Counted from the stretch's first letter, positions 1-13,458 are shown. The stretch: 64,000 nt of DNA from Argopecten irradians (GCF_041381155.1 NC_091134.1:30261540-30325539), one strand, 5' to 3'. The notes: generated by a model not told the origin, from the sequence alone. Numbers and translations: made by a program.

Positions 1-187
1 ATAAATATCATTGCGCAAGGCGGCAAAACAGCGAAATAACTGTTTTTATATATTTCGCAGGAAATATTGCATGTGTTTGGTGGTGTAACATCATCTTATT
101 CCATCGGTTTATATATTTTCTGGTGTTATTAATGGGTGTTTTTTTTAAACCATTATATTTTGCTCCGGAAAGGTAGTGTGCCTTTAA
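1..187. repeat. Partial TTAA-flanked MITE (right end)
   Basis: The window opens inside a repeat whose right end reads 'GGAAAGGTAGTGTGCCTTTAA' minus its first base, finishing on TTAA at 184-187. The same end occurs at 7226-7249 and 7460-7479, and its reverse complement starts a fuller copy at 6946. The internal part (G/C-rich 'GGCAAAACAGC' near the left) is shared with 7339-7479. TTAA target sites are typical of piggyBac- or Kolobok-type non-autonomous elements. The superfamily is not settled. Confidence 0.5.
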
Positions 188-1598
188 TAATTTCATATTA
201 GCTGATACACTTACATCGACTCAGCAGTGCTATTGTGACAACCTCGGTACGTATTTTTATATGTACATGTATTAGCTAACTTCATAACACAACACCAGTG
301 TATGGTCCTTACGTTATACAAAATAATTACCATTTAACGTTGGTAAAGTTTGGGCTTTGGCAACTGAAGATATTTAAATATCTATACATTATATACACTT
401 AAAACAAAATACGGAGTTTGTGGCTTTAAGTCTTATAAGCTATAAGACAAAAAGTTTAATTAACTTTAATAAATCAATCAAGACGAAGAATGTTTTGGGA
501 ATGCGTAGTGATCATAAACGTGTAGGTCTGTGTTAGGTCGCACTACCTGTGTTGTTGGTGGTTCCTAAATTTTGATAATAATTTTGAAAAAGATATTTCG
601 AGAAAGAATATTGTTAACTTTGGGATCTATTTAGAAGGGAAATTTTATTTTGCGATAACCCTTTTATTTGGTTTCCCCTACACATAATACCAGTATTTTG
701 TGGATAAATGAACTACGTTAAATCAAATATTCGCGTACATGCGAATATAACGTTGATGCGAAATCGCGAAACTAACCATTCAAAAAACTCATCTGCTTTT
801 GCAGCATATATTTTCATAACAAGCCACAAGGTATATTATTGGCTTGGTGTATCTGAAGAATTTACAATAGACCCGTTTTCTAGGTAAAAAAATATGCGTT
901 GTGATTATTCGTCAGATTTTTCGATGTTCCTACTCCTCTAATTCTTTATTGCTGAGAGGATTCCAGCCTGCCTTATAATTAACGTGTATTCCCTCATGTT
1001 AATGTCTACGCCTACCGTAAGTCGAGTTTTGAATGTGTATGAACTTTATGTTTTAAATTATTCGATGCCATAATGTTAAACAGAAGACGTCTGTCGCTTT
1101 GTTTGAGTGTGTTGTGAACTGCGTGTACTGAAACAAAATGACAGCTTTTTGAAAATAGTTGATGGATTGGGCGTTGATCTGATGCTAAGTATACAGTCCG
1201 CGTCATATCTATAAAGGATTACATCTCAGCGCTGGATATATAGCTACAGACTGAGGAGATCTGTTGAGCACCTGCTGGGCCTCACTAGTCTTCACTGTGC
1301 GGGGAAATGTTCCTGTGGTGGCTTATATTAGTTACCTGTAAGGATTTCTGAGGAACTAATTTATTAATGACATTTATTTGTTATTCATTAATGGTACACC
1401 AATACAGTGCCAGATTACCTGCAATTAATTCATACAGGGAGTTATTAATTAGGATGGATGTATTTCACACCGTAATTAATTTGCATTGTAAAAACAAAGA
1501 TTTGGTGTGTATTAAGGTCCAAAGTGGGAGATATAATATACGAGCCAGTTAGGACGTGACAAGCGTGGTGACCCATCATATGTCATTTCACGAACAAG
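188..1598. other. Intergenic, upstream of CAP gene 1
   Basis: A+T-rich DNA with only short chance reading frames on both strands. No exon, RNA gene or clear repeat was recognised. It presumably holds the promoter of the CAP-domain gene that starts at 1599. Confidence 0.4.
1531..1540 (+). promoter_or_regulatory. Possible TATA box of CAP gene 1
   Basis: 'ATATAATATA' lies about 60 bp before the ATG at 1599, which leaves room for a start site near 1560 and a 5' UTR of about 40 bp. In DNA this A+T-rich such a match is weak evidence. Confidence 0.3.
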
Positions 1599-4500
1599 AT
1601 GGTGGATCGCTTGTCCAAAATTGAAATTATTTTGTGCATTTTGATATTATTTATATGTCAATCTAGTTCAAATCTGCGGAGACGTACCTATAAATCTAGT
1701 AGACCTGTATGGGACTCTGGGAATTCTAACCCAGGAGGGGTTCCCGTGGCTAGCCATGGAGGATATATACCTGCACCTACACCAAAGCCACAAGTTCGGA
1801 CTCGGACTGAGACCAGGATTGTTTCCGACGGAAATGGCATCCGCCAAACTAGGATCATATCTAGCGGGGGAAGCTTCCCTCAGACTGTGGTAAGTTAACA
1901 TTGGTCCTGCTAGTAGACAACTGATGACAGTTTGTGTGTCAACAATTTACCATTGTTTCAAATTCTGCAAATTCTAGATCAGCATTAAATGCGAATGTAA
2001 TTAAATGTCATATTGCATATTCGATTGACAATAATGACTTTAATATTCTGAACAAATTGACTAAAACTATAGTAAAATACATCAAATAGAGAAATAATAT
2101 TATATAATTAAAGTTAGTAAGATACACTTGAAAATAATATCTTTTCAATGAAACAGTAATTCGTTTCCTATACGCAGTCATAAGTATAATATTGTGACCC
2201 AATATACACATATGGCATTGTCTATGTATAATGAACGAAAGCCTGTGTCTACGGCTTGATGCCGAGAAGAGGTGTTAATGAACAGAGGTGAGAACAAAAC
2301 AAAATCTGGATTGAAAAAAACACGAGCCATCAACATTTGAATGAGGTGGTGCAACTCTATCAATTATTTATACATGAAAACACGTTCTGAACTGATTTGA
2401 ATAAATCAAGACGTATCAAACAGATGACAAGGCGGTCCTTTGAAATCTCTTGATGTTTGTCTTTTTTAAATGTGTATTGGAAAATATTTAAATTTATCTT
2501 GACAATTTAACCATATCTGCATTCCACCTGTCTGTCATCTGTAAGATTGTATTCACAAATAGAAATAGAAGAAATAGGACCACTTTCCTGAGACCCATAT
2601 AGTCAGTTTTAATACAATTTGACCTGCGTTTAAAGACTACTGGCTATGAAGACCAATTTCCATTTGTCTCTTTAATATTGTTTATAGAGAGGTTTTAAGT
2701 ATTAAACATAATACCAGTACTGAGTTTATATAAGAACATTAGAAAAATTTCCAACTTGATGAAATTTTAACATAAAGTTCAGTTTAAAGTAATTACTAAT
2801 TAAGCTATTTGGAACAATGAACTATAGAGACTGAGATGAATATCAACCCTAACAATTTGGCTTGGTTTGGTTGGTTGTGTTAAACACCCTACTACCACCT
2901 AAGGCCATTTAAGGTGTGTGTCGGTGTGTTTTGGGAGGGTGTGGCATATCAGTTTTGTCACGTCTCCTCCTTTTAATAGTTGAATCTTGGCCATTTCATA
3001 GTGCTATCAAACTGAAGCATGCCATCAAAGATATCGAACAACACACACACCCTATTAAATCCGTCAAACTAGTCTCTTCCCACTCCCTTTATTCTGAGTG
3101 CTAGAGACTAGCACTTATATATACTATGATGTGCCTGTTGCTACGTTTTATTTTAACGACATTTGCATTTCAAGTGGCTTCGTTTATACCACGACGTGCA
3201 ACAAAGGAAGGAAGTTATATATTTTTCATTCCTCATATTTTATTCTTCCTACATTTTACAAAGGAATGAAAGAGCTGCATTATTGCTAATCATACATATA
3301 ACAAAGGTAATGCAGTGTTTTATTACAGCATTTCTATATAACAAATCTGGTTTCAGGGAGGGTCTAGTCGGAGGGTGATCATATCTTCATCCGGTACAGG
3401 AGCGTCTAGGGACGCGATGATGGAGCAGATGAGGAAAATGATAAAGGAACAGCATGACCGTATAAGGAGTGAAGGAGGAAACGGAAAGTTTACTATAACT
3501 AGTCACACCTCACACATAATACAGGGGGCGCCCCAAGTCGTCCAGGGTCCGGCGCCAGCTCCTCAGCCAAAACCTTACAAAAGTACAAAACCACTGACGC
3601 CATCTAAGTTTACCCCACAGGAACAGGCCACATTACTACGGTATCATAATGATGTACGACAACACTTGGACCCTCCCCCAAAGGTCATGGAACAGATGGT
3701 GAGTATAACAGCGATCGTAAGCTTGTTTGAATAGTCATATCGTTACTTCATGTTCGCTATGGTTACATAAGTTACTTTATTACAAACGCCAACGCCATTT
3801 CATTCAGAGTTCACCGTGTTAAGTCACGAGTAGATTGTATTTCTTGTCCTTAAACCCATTTGCCTGATAGTTTTTTTTTATTAATGAGAAACAGCGATGA
3901 AAGAAATCACAAGTCAGCAAATCTTCATTGTAATTTTTATCATTTACAGAAAAATAATGACAAAAACAGTAAACAAGCCTGATTCAGTTTTCAGTTGAAT
4001 TTCTTACCTTCAAAGGCTTATCATTATCTGAACTTATCAATTGTCATCTTTATCTTTGCGATAACATATTGATTGTTTGACGATATTCAAAGTAAACCAA
4101 TGGTGTAATTTTCGCAATGACACGACAGAGGTATCGACAACAGTTCAACGTTATGTATTACGAGCATTGTTTGAAAGTAGATTTGCATACTTTATATTTT
4201 TATCACATAGAAGCTAGATAGCTCTATCCAACCTATCTTTCTTTTGTGAAATATTCTTTTCCGACGATACAGACTTCCCTCTTGCTTGATTTTATTTCTC
4301 GAGTCGTCGGTAAAAATATAGTATGGTACATATCTGTGCATCCTTCTTTTCACTCATATTTCTTCCTTCTTATTCTTCAAATGACAAAATGTCATTCTCT
4401 TTCATGTCTCAGCTTCTCCATAGACGGATTATCATGCCAGTTTCCTTGTGGTGGAAAGGTCTTCAGCAATCATTAGATATAATGAATCTTAATTAATGGA

Positions 4501-7500
4501 ATCCTAACTTGATGGATATGTAACATTACTATTATTACAGAAATGGAGTGACGTTTTGGCGGGGAAGGCCCAGGAGTACGCGGAGAAATGTGAATGGCGA
4601 CACAGTGATAAATCCACGAGGAAGGATCAGCTTGGTTACAGTTTTGTCGGGGAAAACCTTTACGTGTCTACAGGTGTGTTTGTAATACTGTATACAATAA
4701 AACATGGTTATAACGAACCACCAATATAACCACTTCGTTATAAACATAGTTCGTTTTATACAACCTAGACGAGGCCGTGGTGGCTGAGAAGTTAAGATGT
4801 CCCGACAGTGCCAAAAAACTATCCACCTCTGGGTTGCGAATTCGTTCGAATCTCATGTGAGGCAGTTGCCTGGTACTGAAAGTTGGTCGGTGGTTGTCTC
4901 TAGGTTCTTCGGCTTTCCTTCCACAACAAACCATCCTAAACCGTCCTTAAATGAGACTGACGTTAAATTAATAAGACTGAAACTTGACGGGGAATTAAAA
5001 TGTGTAAACAATTCGTATGAATATAACGTAGTTATTCGTTATAAGCATATTCGTTATGAAAATGTTTTACTGTATTTGGTTGGTGATTTTTGCAGGAACG
5101 AGTTTTTCTTGAATTAACGACACAATGTTATTCTATCGAGATTAGCAATGACATAAAAACTGCTTTAGTGTGATAAAAAATATCTTTTCGTATTTCGGTC
5201 AAATGCAGCTTCTTATATTGTGTGTTACTGGGGTCATATGTTATGTATGACACCGGATATAAAACCTTATTGATAAATATGTAATAAAACTATGTAGAAA
5301 ATCCATCCTCTATAGAAGCAATCATGTGGGGTTGGGGTTAACCGTTGCAAAATATTTCATAAAATTACAATTTTAATTTCCAATATGATAACATTACAGA
5401 TTGAACACACTGCTAAGTATATACAGTAAAACCTGCCTTAGTGACCACCTCTGTGCAAGGACCATCTGCTTAATTAATATCCCAAATGGCCGATTACAAC
5501 AAAATTCAACCTATGTATTAAGACCACCTTACCAAAAAGACCATTTTCCGTCTGTCCCTTGGGTGGTCTTTATAAATAATTAGTTTTGACTATAGTTCGA
5601 ATGATGATACGTTTCTCCATGCCTCATATTTACACTTCAGGTCGCTTTATCCGACATGTCACCAGGCTGATGTGATTATCCTCATTGTATTCATTGCCTG
5701 ACGGCGTCCATTGCAGTCAGAGAATGGAGCTTAATACTTACATCTGCTGCTATTTATACCATCACAAAGTTCAGATGCGTTGAATCGACACAAATTCAAT
5801 TTGTGCATAGTTGAATGTATTTGTACTTTAGCATAACAGATATTTCAAAAAGAATCAAGTATTCACAGATGAACGACTAACGTTTCACACTTGATATTTT
5901 TGTTTAAAAGGTACTCACGTAACATATCATAGCATTTTACTTCTCCTTAAAGATTTAATTTAAAATGACTCTATGTGTATAAGGCTCTGATGCTTACAAG
6001 TTTTAATATTGTATTAGGATGCTAACTGATACAAAAACTAATCAAATAATACCAAAACCGGATACAATACCTTCAGTAACAATAGTATGTAATATTATAA
6101 AGGTACATCAATGAATCAATTAAGATATACGTATAATAGAACCATAACTCTAAATATTGTAGAATACAGTGTGACAAAGAGTGTGAAGAGTTGGGCGGAC
6201 GAAAAAGCGTTCTACGATTTCTGGGCCAACACATGTGTCCCTGGTGAACAGTGTGGACACTATACACAGGTGAGCACGTAGTCCAGGAGGTATTACTATA
6301 ACGGAATGAGAATAGCAATGTCTTTTTTAATCTTTACACATGGAATTTAAGCTCTTTTCTATCACCGTAGATTAACGACGTAACAAAGAAAAATGTTCCG
6401 TAGAAAATAAGACCAGACCTATTGCAAAGGGGGCATCTTCGACAACCTGCGCGACACAAATCTAGAACCAAATCGAATACGGACTAATTCTTAGGAAAAT
6501 TGTTCTAGTAATAACGGAACCAAAAGATAAAAAAATCATCCACAACGTTTGAGATTTGTTAATGTCTTTTCTTTTAAAGAATGCATTGACATATTTAAAT
6601 AATTCATCGGAATAAATTATTTAACAAAACATAATACTTTTTTTCTTTTTTAATGCGGTCACTTGAAATACACAATTTCTAGTCAGGCATTGACATCAGG
6701 TCATTTTAATGATCGAAAGCACTATTAATTTTATTTCAGATGATTTGGGCGACAACGAACATGGTGGGCTGTGGTATTCACTTCTGTAAAACGGTCGCGT
6801 TCTGGAGACGAGGAGATGCTTACTATGTCGTCTGCAACTACGGACCTGGGTAAGGAACAAAGCTTTTGTTTGTTTAAGTTTTAAGTCATAAAACATTATT
6901 AGCTTTACCGTCAATACTTAGCTTATCAAAACTTCTAAATCAATTTTAAAGGCCCACTTCTTTTCCGAAATAAAAAGTACAAGTTTCTTAAAAACAATAT
7001 TAACAAAAGAAAATTTATATCGATGACCTGAAATAAAGTTACAACGCCAAACAAATGTATTTTTTCTGCGTAATCTTTGTTTAGACTAAGGGGCTGCATT
7101 TAGGACAACGCGCTTTTAACATTTAATTTATTTTTAATTAAATTGTTTAGGGATTGATAATAAGTATAGTATTAACGTTAAATTAACTAACTTTTGCGAC
7201 TCTACAAAATCATCTACCTCGTTTTACGGAAAGGTAGTGGGCCTTTTAATAGATGATATTTTCCACAACGCTGATTGTGTTATATTTCATGCCGTCGTCT
7301 TAATCGACGAACAGTAGCTGACTATCACTACGCCACGGGGCAAAACAGCAAAAAGAACCTTCATGCTTGACATTTACACAGGACATCTGGCATGTTTTGG
7401 CGTAGTCTTAGGTCATGATATAGATGTTTTATTGATTTTTTTTTTCAAATTTTGTTTCCAAAAAGTAGTGGGCCTTTAACTCCAATCCATTCTTTTAAGT

Positions 7501-8262
7501 TTAGGCTGTTTTTCTATCATTTTGTATTTCAAAACTGCAATCCGATTTCCTAACTTCTTCAGAGGTAATCTCAATGGGGCTCGACCGTATGAAGCTAAAA
7601 CGTCCAGAAGCAGTAACACAGTACAGAGTGTTAACGGATGGGGGAGTCAGACTATCAGGAAAACTGACCAGAAAACCTGGAACCAACAAACAGGAACTTC
7701 TAGGGATGTACAAAACAATGGTAATTTGGGAGGCAACTTGAACAGTGATCATTTTGGTACCCCGACTAACACAAATGGAAATTGGAACAATGTAAACTAT
7801 GGTACCATTACTACCAATGGCGATAATAACATTGGAAATAAATGGAATAATAATGGAAACTATGGTAATCCTACTAACACTCATAATAATTGGAGCAACG
7901 GAAATGATAGAAACTATGGTAATCCTACTAACACTCATAATAATTGGAGCAACGGAAATGATAGAAACTATGGCGCCACTATTAACACTCATAACAGCAG
8001 GAACAATGGTAATATTGGAAACACACATCATAGTGGAACCATTGGAGATATTGTTAACAAAAATAACAACTTGCATATTGGACATGCTACACACACTGGT
8101 AATAAACGGAAAAGTGTTCACTCTAGTAGACATCATATGAGCCACGGAACACACAGTCAACATAATGAAGGGACTGTTATATCACATTCCAGGGGTAGTA
8201 GTAAGATGAGTAGGAAAAGGGGAGGTAAAAAGAAGGGTCGATCACGCCGCCGTCGTCGATAG
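1599..8262 (+). CDS. CAP-domain secreted protein 1 (SCP/CRISP family), N/G/H-rich basic tail
   Basis: Six exons: 1599-1889, 3357-3698, 4541-4673, 6163-6269, 6740-6849, 7563-8262. They join in phase with GT-AG borders and predict about 560 aa. Residues 1-24 are a signal peptide (hydrophobic core IILCILILFIC). Residues 25-185 are a basic, Pro/Gln-rich linker. The CAP domain (about 186-332) has all four signatures: HNDVR (194-198), GENLY (248), GHYTQMIW across the exon 4/5 joint, and VVCNYGPGGN near 323-330. Cysteines match an extracellular fold (EKCEW, NTCVPGEQC, GCGIHFC). The last exon encodes a long tail rich in Asn, Gly, Thr and His with an 18-residue tandem repeat, ending in a Lys/Arg block (KKKGRSRRRRR). 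CAP proteins are extracellular and have diverse roles; the exact function here is unknown. The tail composition resembles mollusc matrix-type proteins, but that is inference. The start is chosen because it gives the signal peptide. Confidence 0.9.
4695..5072. repeat. pogo/Tigger-like MITE flanked by TA
   Basis: It lies in intron 3 of CAP gene 1. The left end 'CAATAAAACATGGTTATAACG' less its last base and the right end (reverse complement 'CAGTAAAACATTTTCATAAC') form imperfect terminal inverted repeats beginning CARTAAAAC, each next to TA. CAGTAAAAC-type ends with TA target sites are known from pogo/Tigger elements. A SINE is inserted in the middle. Confidence 0.55.
4768..4985 (+). mobile_element. 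tRNA-derived SINE (V-SINE-like)
   Basis: The head looks like a tRNA promoter. A box-A-like 'GTGGCTGAGAAGTTAAG' and a box-B-like 'GTTCGAATCTC' lie about 60-80 bp apart, followed by 'GAGGCAGTTGCCTGGTACTG'. The body has the conserved central motif (GGCTTTCC, then CGTCCTTAAATGA and GACGTTAAA) seen in SINEs of molluscs and other deuterostome/lophotrochozoan lineages. It is nested in the pogo-like MITE and has diverged (an extra 'ATTC' by box B), so it is old. Confidence 0.75.
5424..5572. repeat. CAGTAAAACC-type element fragment
   Basis: It begins 'TACAGTAAAACCTGCCTTAG' and carries 'AGACCACC' / 'GGTGGTCT' motifs. This resembles the ends of pogo/Tigger-type non-autonomous elements. No matching far end was found, so it is partial. 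Confidence 0.45.
6946..7249. repeat. TTAA-flanked MITE with ~22-bp inverted ends
   Basis: The left end 'TTAAAGGCCCACTTCTTTTC' is inverted at the right end ('GGAAAGGTAGTGGGCCTTTTAA' without its outer bases), giving a roughly 300-bp foldback-type element in intron 5 of CAP gene 1. TTAA is present at both borders. Confidence 0.65.
7310..7479. repeat. Second partial copy of the GGCCCACT MITE
   Basis: It ends 'AAAAGTAGTGGGCCTTTAA' and shares inner sequence ('GGCAAAACAGCAAA', 'CAGGACATCTGGCATG') with the fragment at the start of the window. Only a right half is visible. Confidence 0.5.
7861..7968 (+). repeat. Two perfect 54-bp coding repeats
   Basis: Units 7861-7914 and 7915-7968 are identical over 54 bp and encode an 18-residue Asn/Thr/His-rich block (core YGNPTNTHNNWSNGNDRN) in the tail of CAP protein 1. 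A more diverged unit (YGATINTHNSRNNGN) follows. Perfect identity points to a recent duplication. Confidence 0.9.
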
Positions 8263-8392
8263 ATGACCGTTACTATAACTTGTTTCCGCGTGCGATCAAC
8301 ATTCTCAATATTTCTGGCCATTTATAATTTGTGAAAATAGAACGAAACGTTTCCATTACAAGTCAAATAATTTTTTACACTGTAAACCGCGG

Positions 8393-8531
8393 AATAAAAT
8401 TGTCATGAAGAATTAAGATTGTAGGAAAATGCGAAGATATGTCGACTTAATACATTTTCTATTTCTTTCGTGATATTGTGTTCAATATACGTACGGAGAA
8501 ACAAATATGAGTTACCATGGTGATCAATAAA
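8393..8531 (+). terminator. Poly(A) signals of CAP gene 1
   Basis: AATAAA occurs at 8393-8398 and 8526-8531, about 130 and 265 bp after the stop codon. Either could end the transcript. Confidence 0.45.
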
Positions 8532-10041
8532 TTTAAAAAGAAGAAGACCCATTTTCATTATATTTGTGTAATCTGTTACTTAGGTGCATTTTGACCATTG
8601 ATGTAAGCCTAAGTAGCATATTTGAGGTACTTTGCAATTTATTTCATAAGTAAGAAAGCTTCTGCATTTACTAATATGAAATAATGGCATAATCACGTTG
8701 GTGTAACATCTGCTATTAACACCGCCCATGTTCTTGTGATGTTTGTGTTGTTAAAGGGAATGAATGCATAATTACATGATGTCAGATCTGGAAGGAAACA
8801 CAGGTGGACTGCGCGCAAAGGTAATGTACAGGAATAATTATTTCATAGTTGTTCGATATGAGGCAATCCATGAGGATGGTGAAAACAGAATAGAATCAAA
8901 GTCCTACAAATATAGTCTTCATGTCATTAATATGATCAAATTCGATCAAAACAGTATACAAACTAATCGTAGTATTCCAAAAGCTACCGTAGTAAAGATA
9001 ATACTCTCAATGTGATATTTCAATCAAAACATGAAGCGAGAAGTGTTTTAATGAGCCAGTGCTCATGATGAGGAATGCCTCAATAAAGCAAAATTATAAT
9101 AGAATAGTAACTGATTCTGATTTGTAAATAATCCGAAAATTGTGCGAAAACCAGATGTTTTCGTAAATCCATAATAGTGACACCGACGCTGTGTATTGAT
9201 TCGGAAATGAATCCCGTGGAAAATCACTGGAATCCGACGTTTAAAGGTATTTTGTTTTATTAAGTATTCTGGAAATTTAATTATAAGCATTGATTTCATT
9301 TTTAAAAATTTTTTATTGGGTTATAGATTAAGTTTTGTTTGCAAACATTTTAGAGAATTCATTACGCGAATTCACGCAGTTTGCATACAAATGTTTTCAG
9401 ACCCCGATGAAATAAAATATAAAAAATAGTAACATCGATTCTTAAGCAATTTTACGATTTTCAAAAATATGGGTTTTAAATAATAGAAACTGTAAATTTT
9501 ATTTGATTATGATAAATGGTTATATCGTTAATTGCTGCTTTGTCAATTTGTGGATACTCAACAGACTTATGAACATCCATTGTATTGCTTGGTTACTAAC
9601 GTATAAAGGTCAGCCCAGCAAAGTACCACAGGCACGGTAGGTATGAAGCACTAGCTGATAATGTGTTGTAGGGTAATATGCGGAGTCATATGGGTGATAA
9701 ACCAGTATATTAGATACGGTTATAACGTTTGAGGACCTATGAAAATAATTCGTCACAAGCTTATTCAGTAATAAAGATATTACAAACGACTAATTGGAAC
9801 ATTTAAGGGAAATAAAAATTACTACGTTATAACCGTAATTCGGTGTAAGCTTGTTTGTTTGACGTAAGAAATGACATGTATATTAATAACCACTTAGTCG
9901 GATATTCGCGTGAGTTTTCGCGAATTCAGATAAAAATCATGAAATTAAAATTTAGCGGATTTGAATTTTCAGCATTTCTAAATATTTAGCAGATTATAGC
10001 AATGTCCCGCGCAATCGCACATATATTACCCCCCCCCCCCC

Positions 10042-10083
<42 letters not shown>

Positions 10084-10662
10084 TATAGTTTAAGTCATTG
10101 GAATAAAGTTTTAAATAGTATTCCGATGAACTTTGTAACAAGCATCCTCGATATTGCATGGGAACCGATTACGGTATCTGAAGAAGAACAAATTCTTGCA
10201 GGAGACGACCTTAAATTGTAAAACTGGGTTGCTGCTTTACTAAAACGGTTTATTTCCACTTACACTTCGCTTTTCCATATGCTGTCTGTCATTTTGTGTA
10301 ACCTGCATCTCCCAATTTCAGTTACTTTGCTTTTGTTATACAAAACTGCAGTATTTTTTGTGTATAAAACACTCGTTAATTACATGCTAACTAGTTTAAA
10401 ACAAACCAATGTGATCGCTATTGAAGTCATACTGAGACAAACAATCTTGATATATCAACGACAGCCATTATTGAGATTGAGACTGATATTATAGTTCATT
10501 GTTGTCACACAATTAATTGTAAGACCAGATGAAATAGCTTTGAAATATACCCTCGCAATGAAGAAAAATTGCCCTAATATACCGTCGTGGTGCATTAATA
10601 AAAACGGTGCAATTTTATTTTAAAATATTTTTACTTCGTCAACATATTTACTTATTAATTAG
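8532..10662. other. Intergenic between CAP genes 1 and 2
   Basis: No exon with a supported splice pattern was found. A homopolymer tract, 14 C (10029-10042) then 38 A (10043-10080), is the main feature. A short inverted pair (GGTTATAACG near 9718, CGTTATAACC near 9823) marks a possible small MITE. A first exon for CAP gene 2 would have to lie here but was not recognised. Confidence 0.4.
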
Positions 10663-12822
10663 AAATAGACAAAGTAGCACCATTACCTCGGAGGAAAAGA
10701 CCCGACAAGAGCTCCAAGTCGTCGAAGTTTTCTCCAAAGGAACAGGCCATACTTCTACAGTATCATAATGACGTAAGACAAGATCTGAACCCTGTCCCTA
10801 AGGTCATGGAAAAGATGGTGAGTAACACAGAGATCGTAAGCTTGTTTTAATTTGTTAAGCTGTGTAACACATCTTCCATGTTTCTATGGCAACAGGTTTT
10901 ACCCCTACCAATAAACGATTGACAGGACGTCATCGAAAACAAATCCAAAACCGACGCACACTTTATTGTATTATTATATGTATTATAAGTGCGCATAAAT
11001 TGTCAAATCTCCCTACAAACACAAATGTCAGCCATGCAGAGAGATGACGCAGAGACATTATACGTATCAATTATCATAAGTGTTTATTCAGAGCTATTGG
11101 TAAAGACGAGTTTATGATTATACAGCGATGGAGTGACGAACTGGCTAGCAAGGCCCAGGAGTACGCGGAGAAGTGTGAATGGCGGCACAGTCCAAAGTCT
11201 GGTCGGAGGGATAAACTCGGGTACCGCTTTATAGGGGAGAACCTCTACATTTCTACATGTTAGTTAAGTACATATTATTTAAAAAAATCTTTATAACTTT
11301 GTACTATATCATAAAATTGATTTTGAAATTGGAAATCTGAAATACTGTAAACTAACTTTCTTTCGTGGCTGCTTATTATCGTTTATGTTTATCGTTTAAC
11401 CCATGTAACGACTCGCATTAGTTATTTTCAACTTCTCTTCATTCCTATTGGCTTTTAACCATTATGGTGTGGATAAGATCCACATCTAAAATATCTTTAT
11501 ATCATGTGTTTTGTCTTCTTCTTATAGCGAATTTCCTTTTTAATTGAAATTATAAATTCCCTAAGTTAAATCGCGTGTCTTTTCAAAAAATTAAACTAAA
11601 GTAACTCGAGTTTGATAAACATGACAAGCAAATGTCGACTTGTTGAAAAATCTCTATATACAGTTTGTGAATATCAAATTGAATGTTTCAGCATATGGAG
11701 TGACAAAGAGTGTGAAGAGTTGGGCGGACGAGAAGGCGTTCTACGATTACTGGACCAACACATGTGTTCCAGGTCAACAGTGTGGACATTATACACAGGT
11801 GACAGACTAAATAAAAATCATAAAGCATCATTTCACACTATGTAACTAACACCTTCAGAGACCTCCCTCTTCTTCCTAAATAAGAATTCAACACGTATTT
11901 TGGAAACAATACAGATTGAATTGCACGTTGAATATGAATAAATGTGACAAGTCCGTCACAATGTAGATTTTAATCATAAATCTTACCAAATAGACATGTA
12001 ACTGCTAGCTTTAGGCCATTGATTTAATAATTCTATGTTCACCAAAAATTTGACGGCGAGTGTTTCCAGAACACATTGACATTTTCATTACTTTCTTTTA
12101 ATTTTTATTCATTTCAATGAAATCTCTTTTTGATCTTACTTATATTTCGATATTTAACTGAACACCAGGCGCGCTTTGAAAACGATTTTGATTTAAGATG
12201 ATCTGGGGGACCACGAACATGGTTGGCTGTGGAATACATTTCTGTAAAGAGGTCGGATTCTGGAGACGAGGAAATGCTCACTATGTTGTCTGCCACTATG
12301 GGCCTGGGTAAGGCATAGTGTATAACGGTTAAATTTGGATGGAGTTAGATATGTATTTTCATTGAAATCCACGAATTCTTAAACACCAGCGCGATATCAA
12401 GAACACATTGACGGTTCTAACAAAAATACAAATAATTTAAAGGATTGGACTAATTATTAACCTCTGCGAATATGTTTATAATATGAAACATTGCTAATTT
12501 TAAGCGCTATGCAGTATACTGAGAGCTGGTTTCCGTTACATAAAAAGCTTACTACTTTTTTGCTATTTTAACATTTCGTAGTTTTAAACTCAAGGACGCG
12601 TCAGTCTAAAAAACTTGATTTCTTCCGTCTTTCTTTAGTGGAAATATCAATGGTGCTCGCCCATATGAGGCTAAAACTGGTGATAGCGGTACTGGTAGCA
12701 ACGTAATCACTAGCAGCAAAACGACCACAAAAAGTATCCTGGATGTTTGGAAAACAAATACAGAAAACAGTGGAAATAACGGGTATACCCAACGAAATGG
12801 TAATGTTGGAACAATAGATTGA
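10663..12822 (+). CDS. CAP-domain protein 2 (5' end not found)
   Basis: Exons 10663-10817, 11126-11258, 11692-11798, 12198-12307 and 12639-12822 repeat the structure of CAP gene 1, with core exon lengths 133, 107 and 110 nt identical to those of genes 1 and 3. The visible part gives about 228 aa. It keeps YHNDVR, GENLY, GHYTQMIW and [10 protein letters not shown], where the Asn of the usual CNY motif is His. The tail is short (about 55 aa), Asn/Ser/Thr/Gly-rich, and lacks the Arg-rich end of genes 1 and 3. The first visible exon enters in a phase needing one base from an upstream exon, unlike gene 1 where that intron is phase 0. No signal-peptide exon was found, so the start is open. AATAAA at 12846-12851 is a likely poly(A) signal. 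Confidence 0.82.
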
Positions 12823-13458
12823 TGAATGGTATATTTACTAATACTAATAAAAAGGAACAATTGGACTAGTCTGGATCATTCTATAAGCATTATTTGCGTG
12901 CGATTTTTAAAAATCGCATAATTTTCAAGCGGTTAGAATACATCAAAATGGTAGAATTGTACATTTATAATCCTTTTAACATCAGTTCATTTGCAACCAA
13001 AAGTGTCATGATGCACATGTATAACAGATAAATTGGTGCGCATTTAATTCTAAATTTCAAAATTATGTCTATAAACTGATCCGGTGACATCTGGGTAATG
13101 ATGTAATTTACCAGGTTAGATGATAAAAAAGAATTACCCTATGCTGTTTTTCTATTTGATATTGATAAAATCTTTCCAACTTAATCATAATGCATTGCTT
13201 AACATAAAACTTAAGTTCGCGGTGATGTTATTTTCGCGATAGAGGCACCTTTATATTTTAGCCACATACATATGTAGCTCCTATATTCGCAAAATATTAT
13301 ACGCGCAGAGGAATTTTCGGGAGAAAGCCTTCCCTTCGTGTAACTAGTCACATTCACAGTCTAAGATCACCACTAAAATATGTACAGTATATCAAAATGT
13401 ATACTGTAAAACACACCTTTATCCCGGAAACCTGATTCGCTATTTACTTTATATCTAG
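12823..13458. other. Intergenic between CAP genes 2 and 3
   Basis: 636 bp. It holds the poly(A) signal of gene 2 and a stretch with repeated 'TTCGCG' motifs (about 13215-13320). No signal-peptide exon ending in the phase that CAP gene 3 needs was seen. Confidence 0.4.

Noticed and set aside
4768-4860. Possible tRNA gene
   Set aside because: Box-A- and box-B-like motifs are present, but the cloverleaf is not intact and the sequence continues into a SINE body.
7501-8163. 220-codon frame on the minus strand
   Set aside because: It is the antisense shadow of the repetitive CAP1 tail exon.
10279-10494. Hydrophobic open frame considered as signal-peptide exon of CAP gene 2
   Set aside because: The available GT donors leave phase 0, whereas the next exon needs one carried base, and the peptide is not a typical leader.
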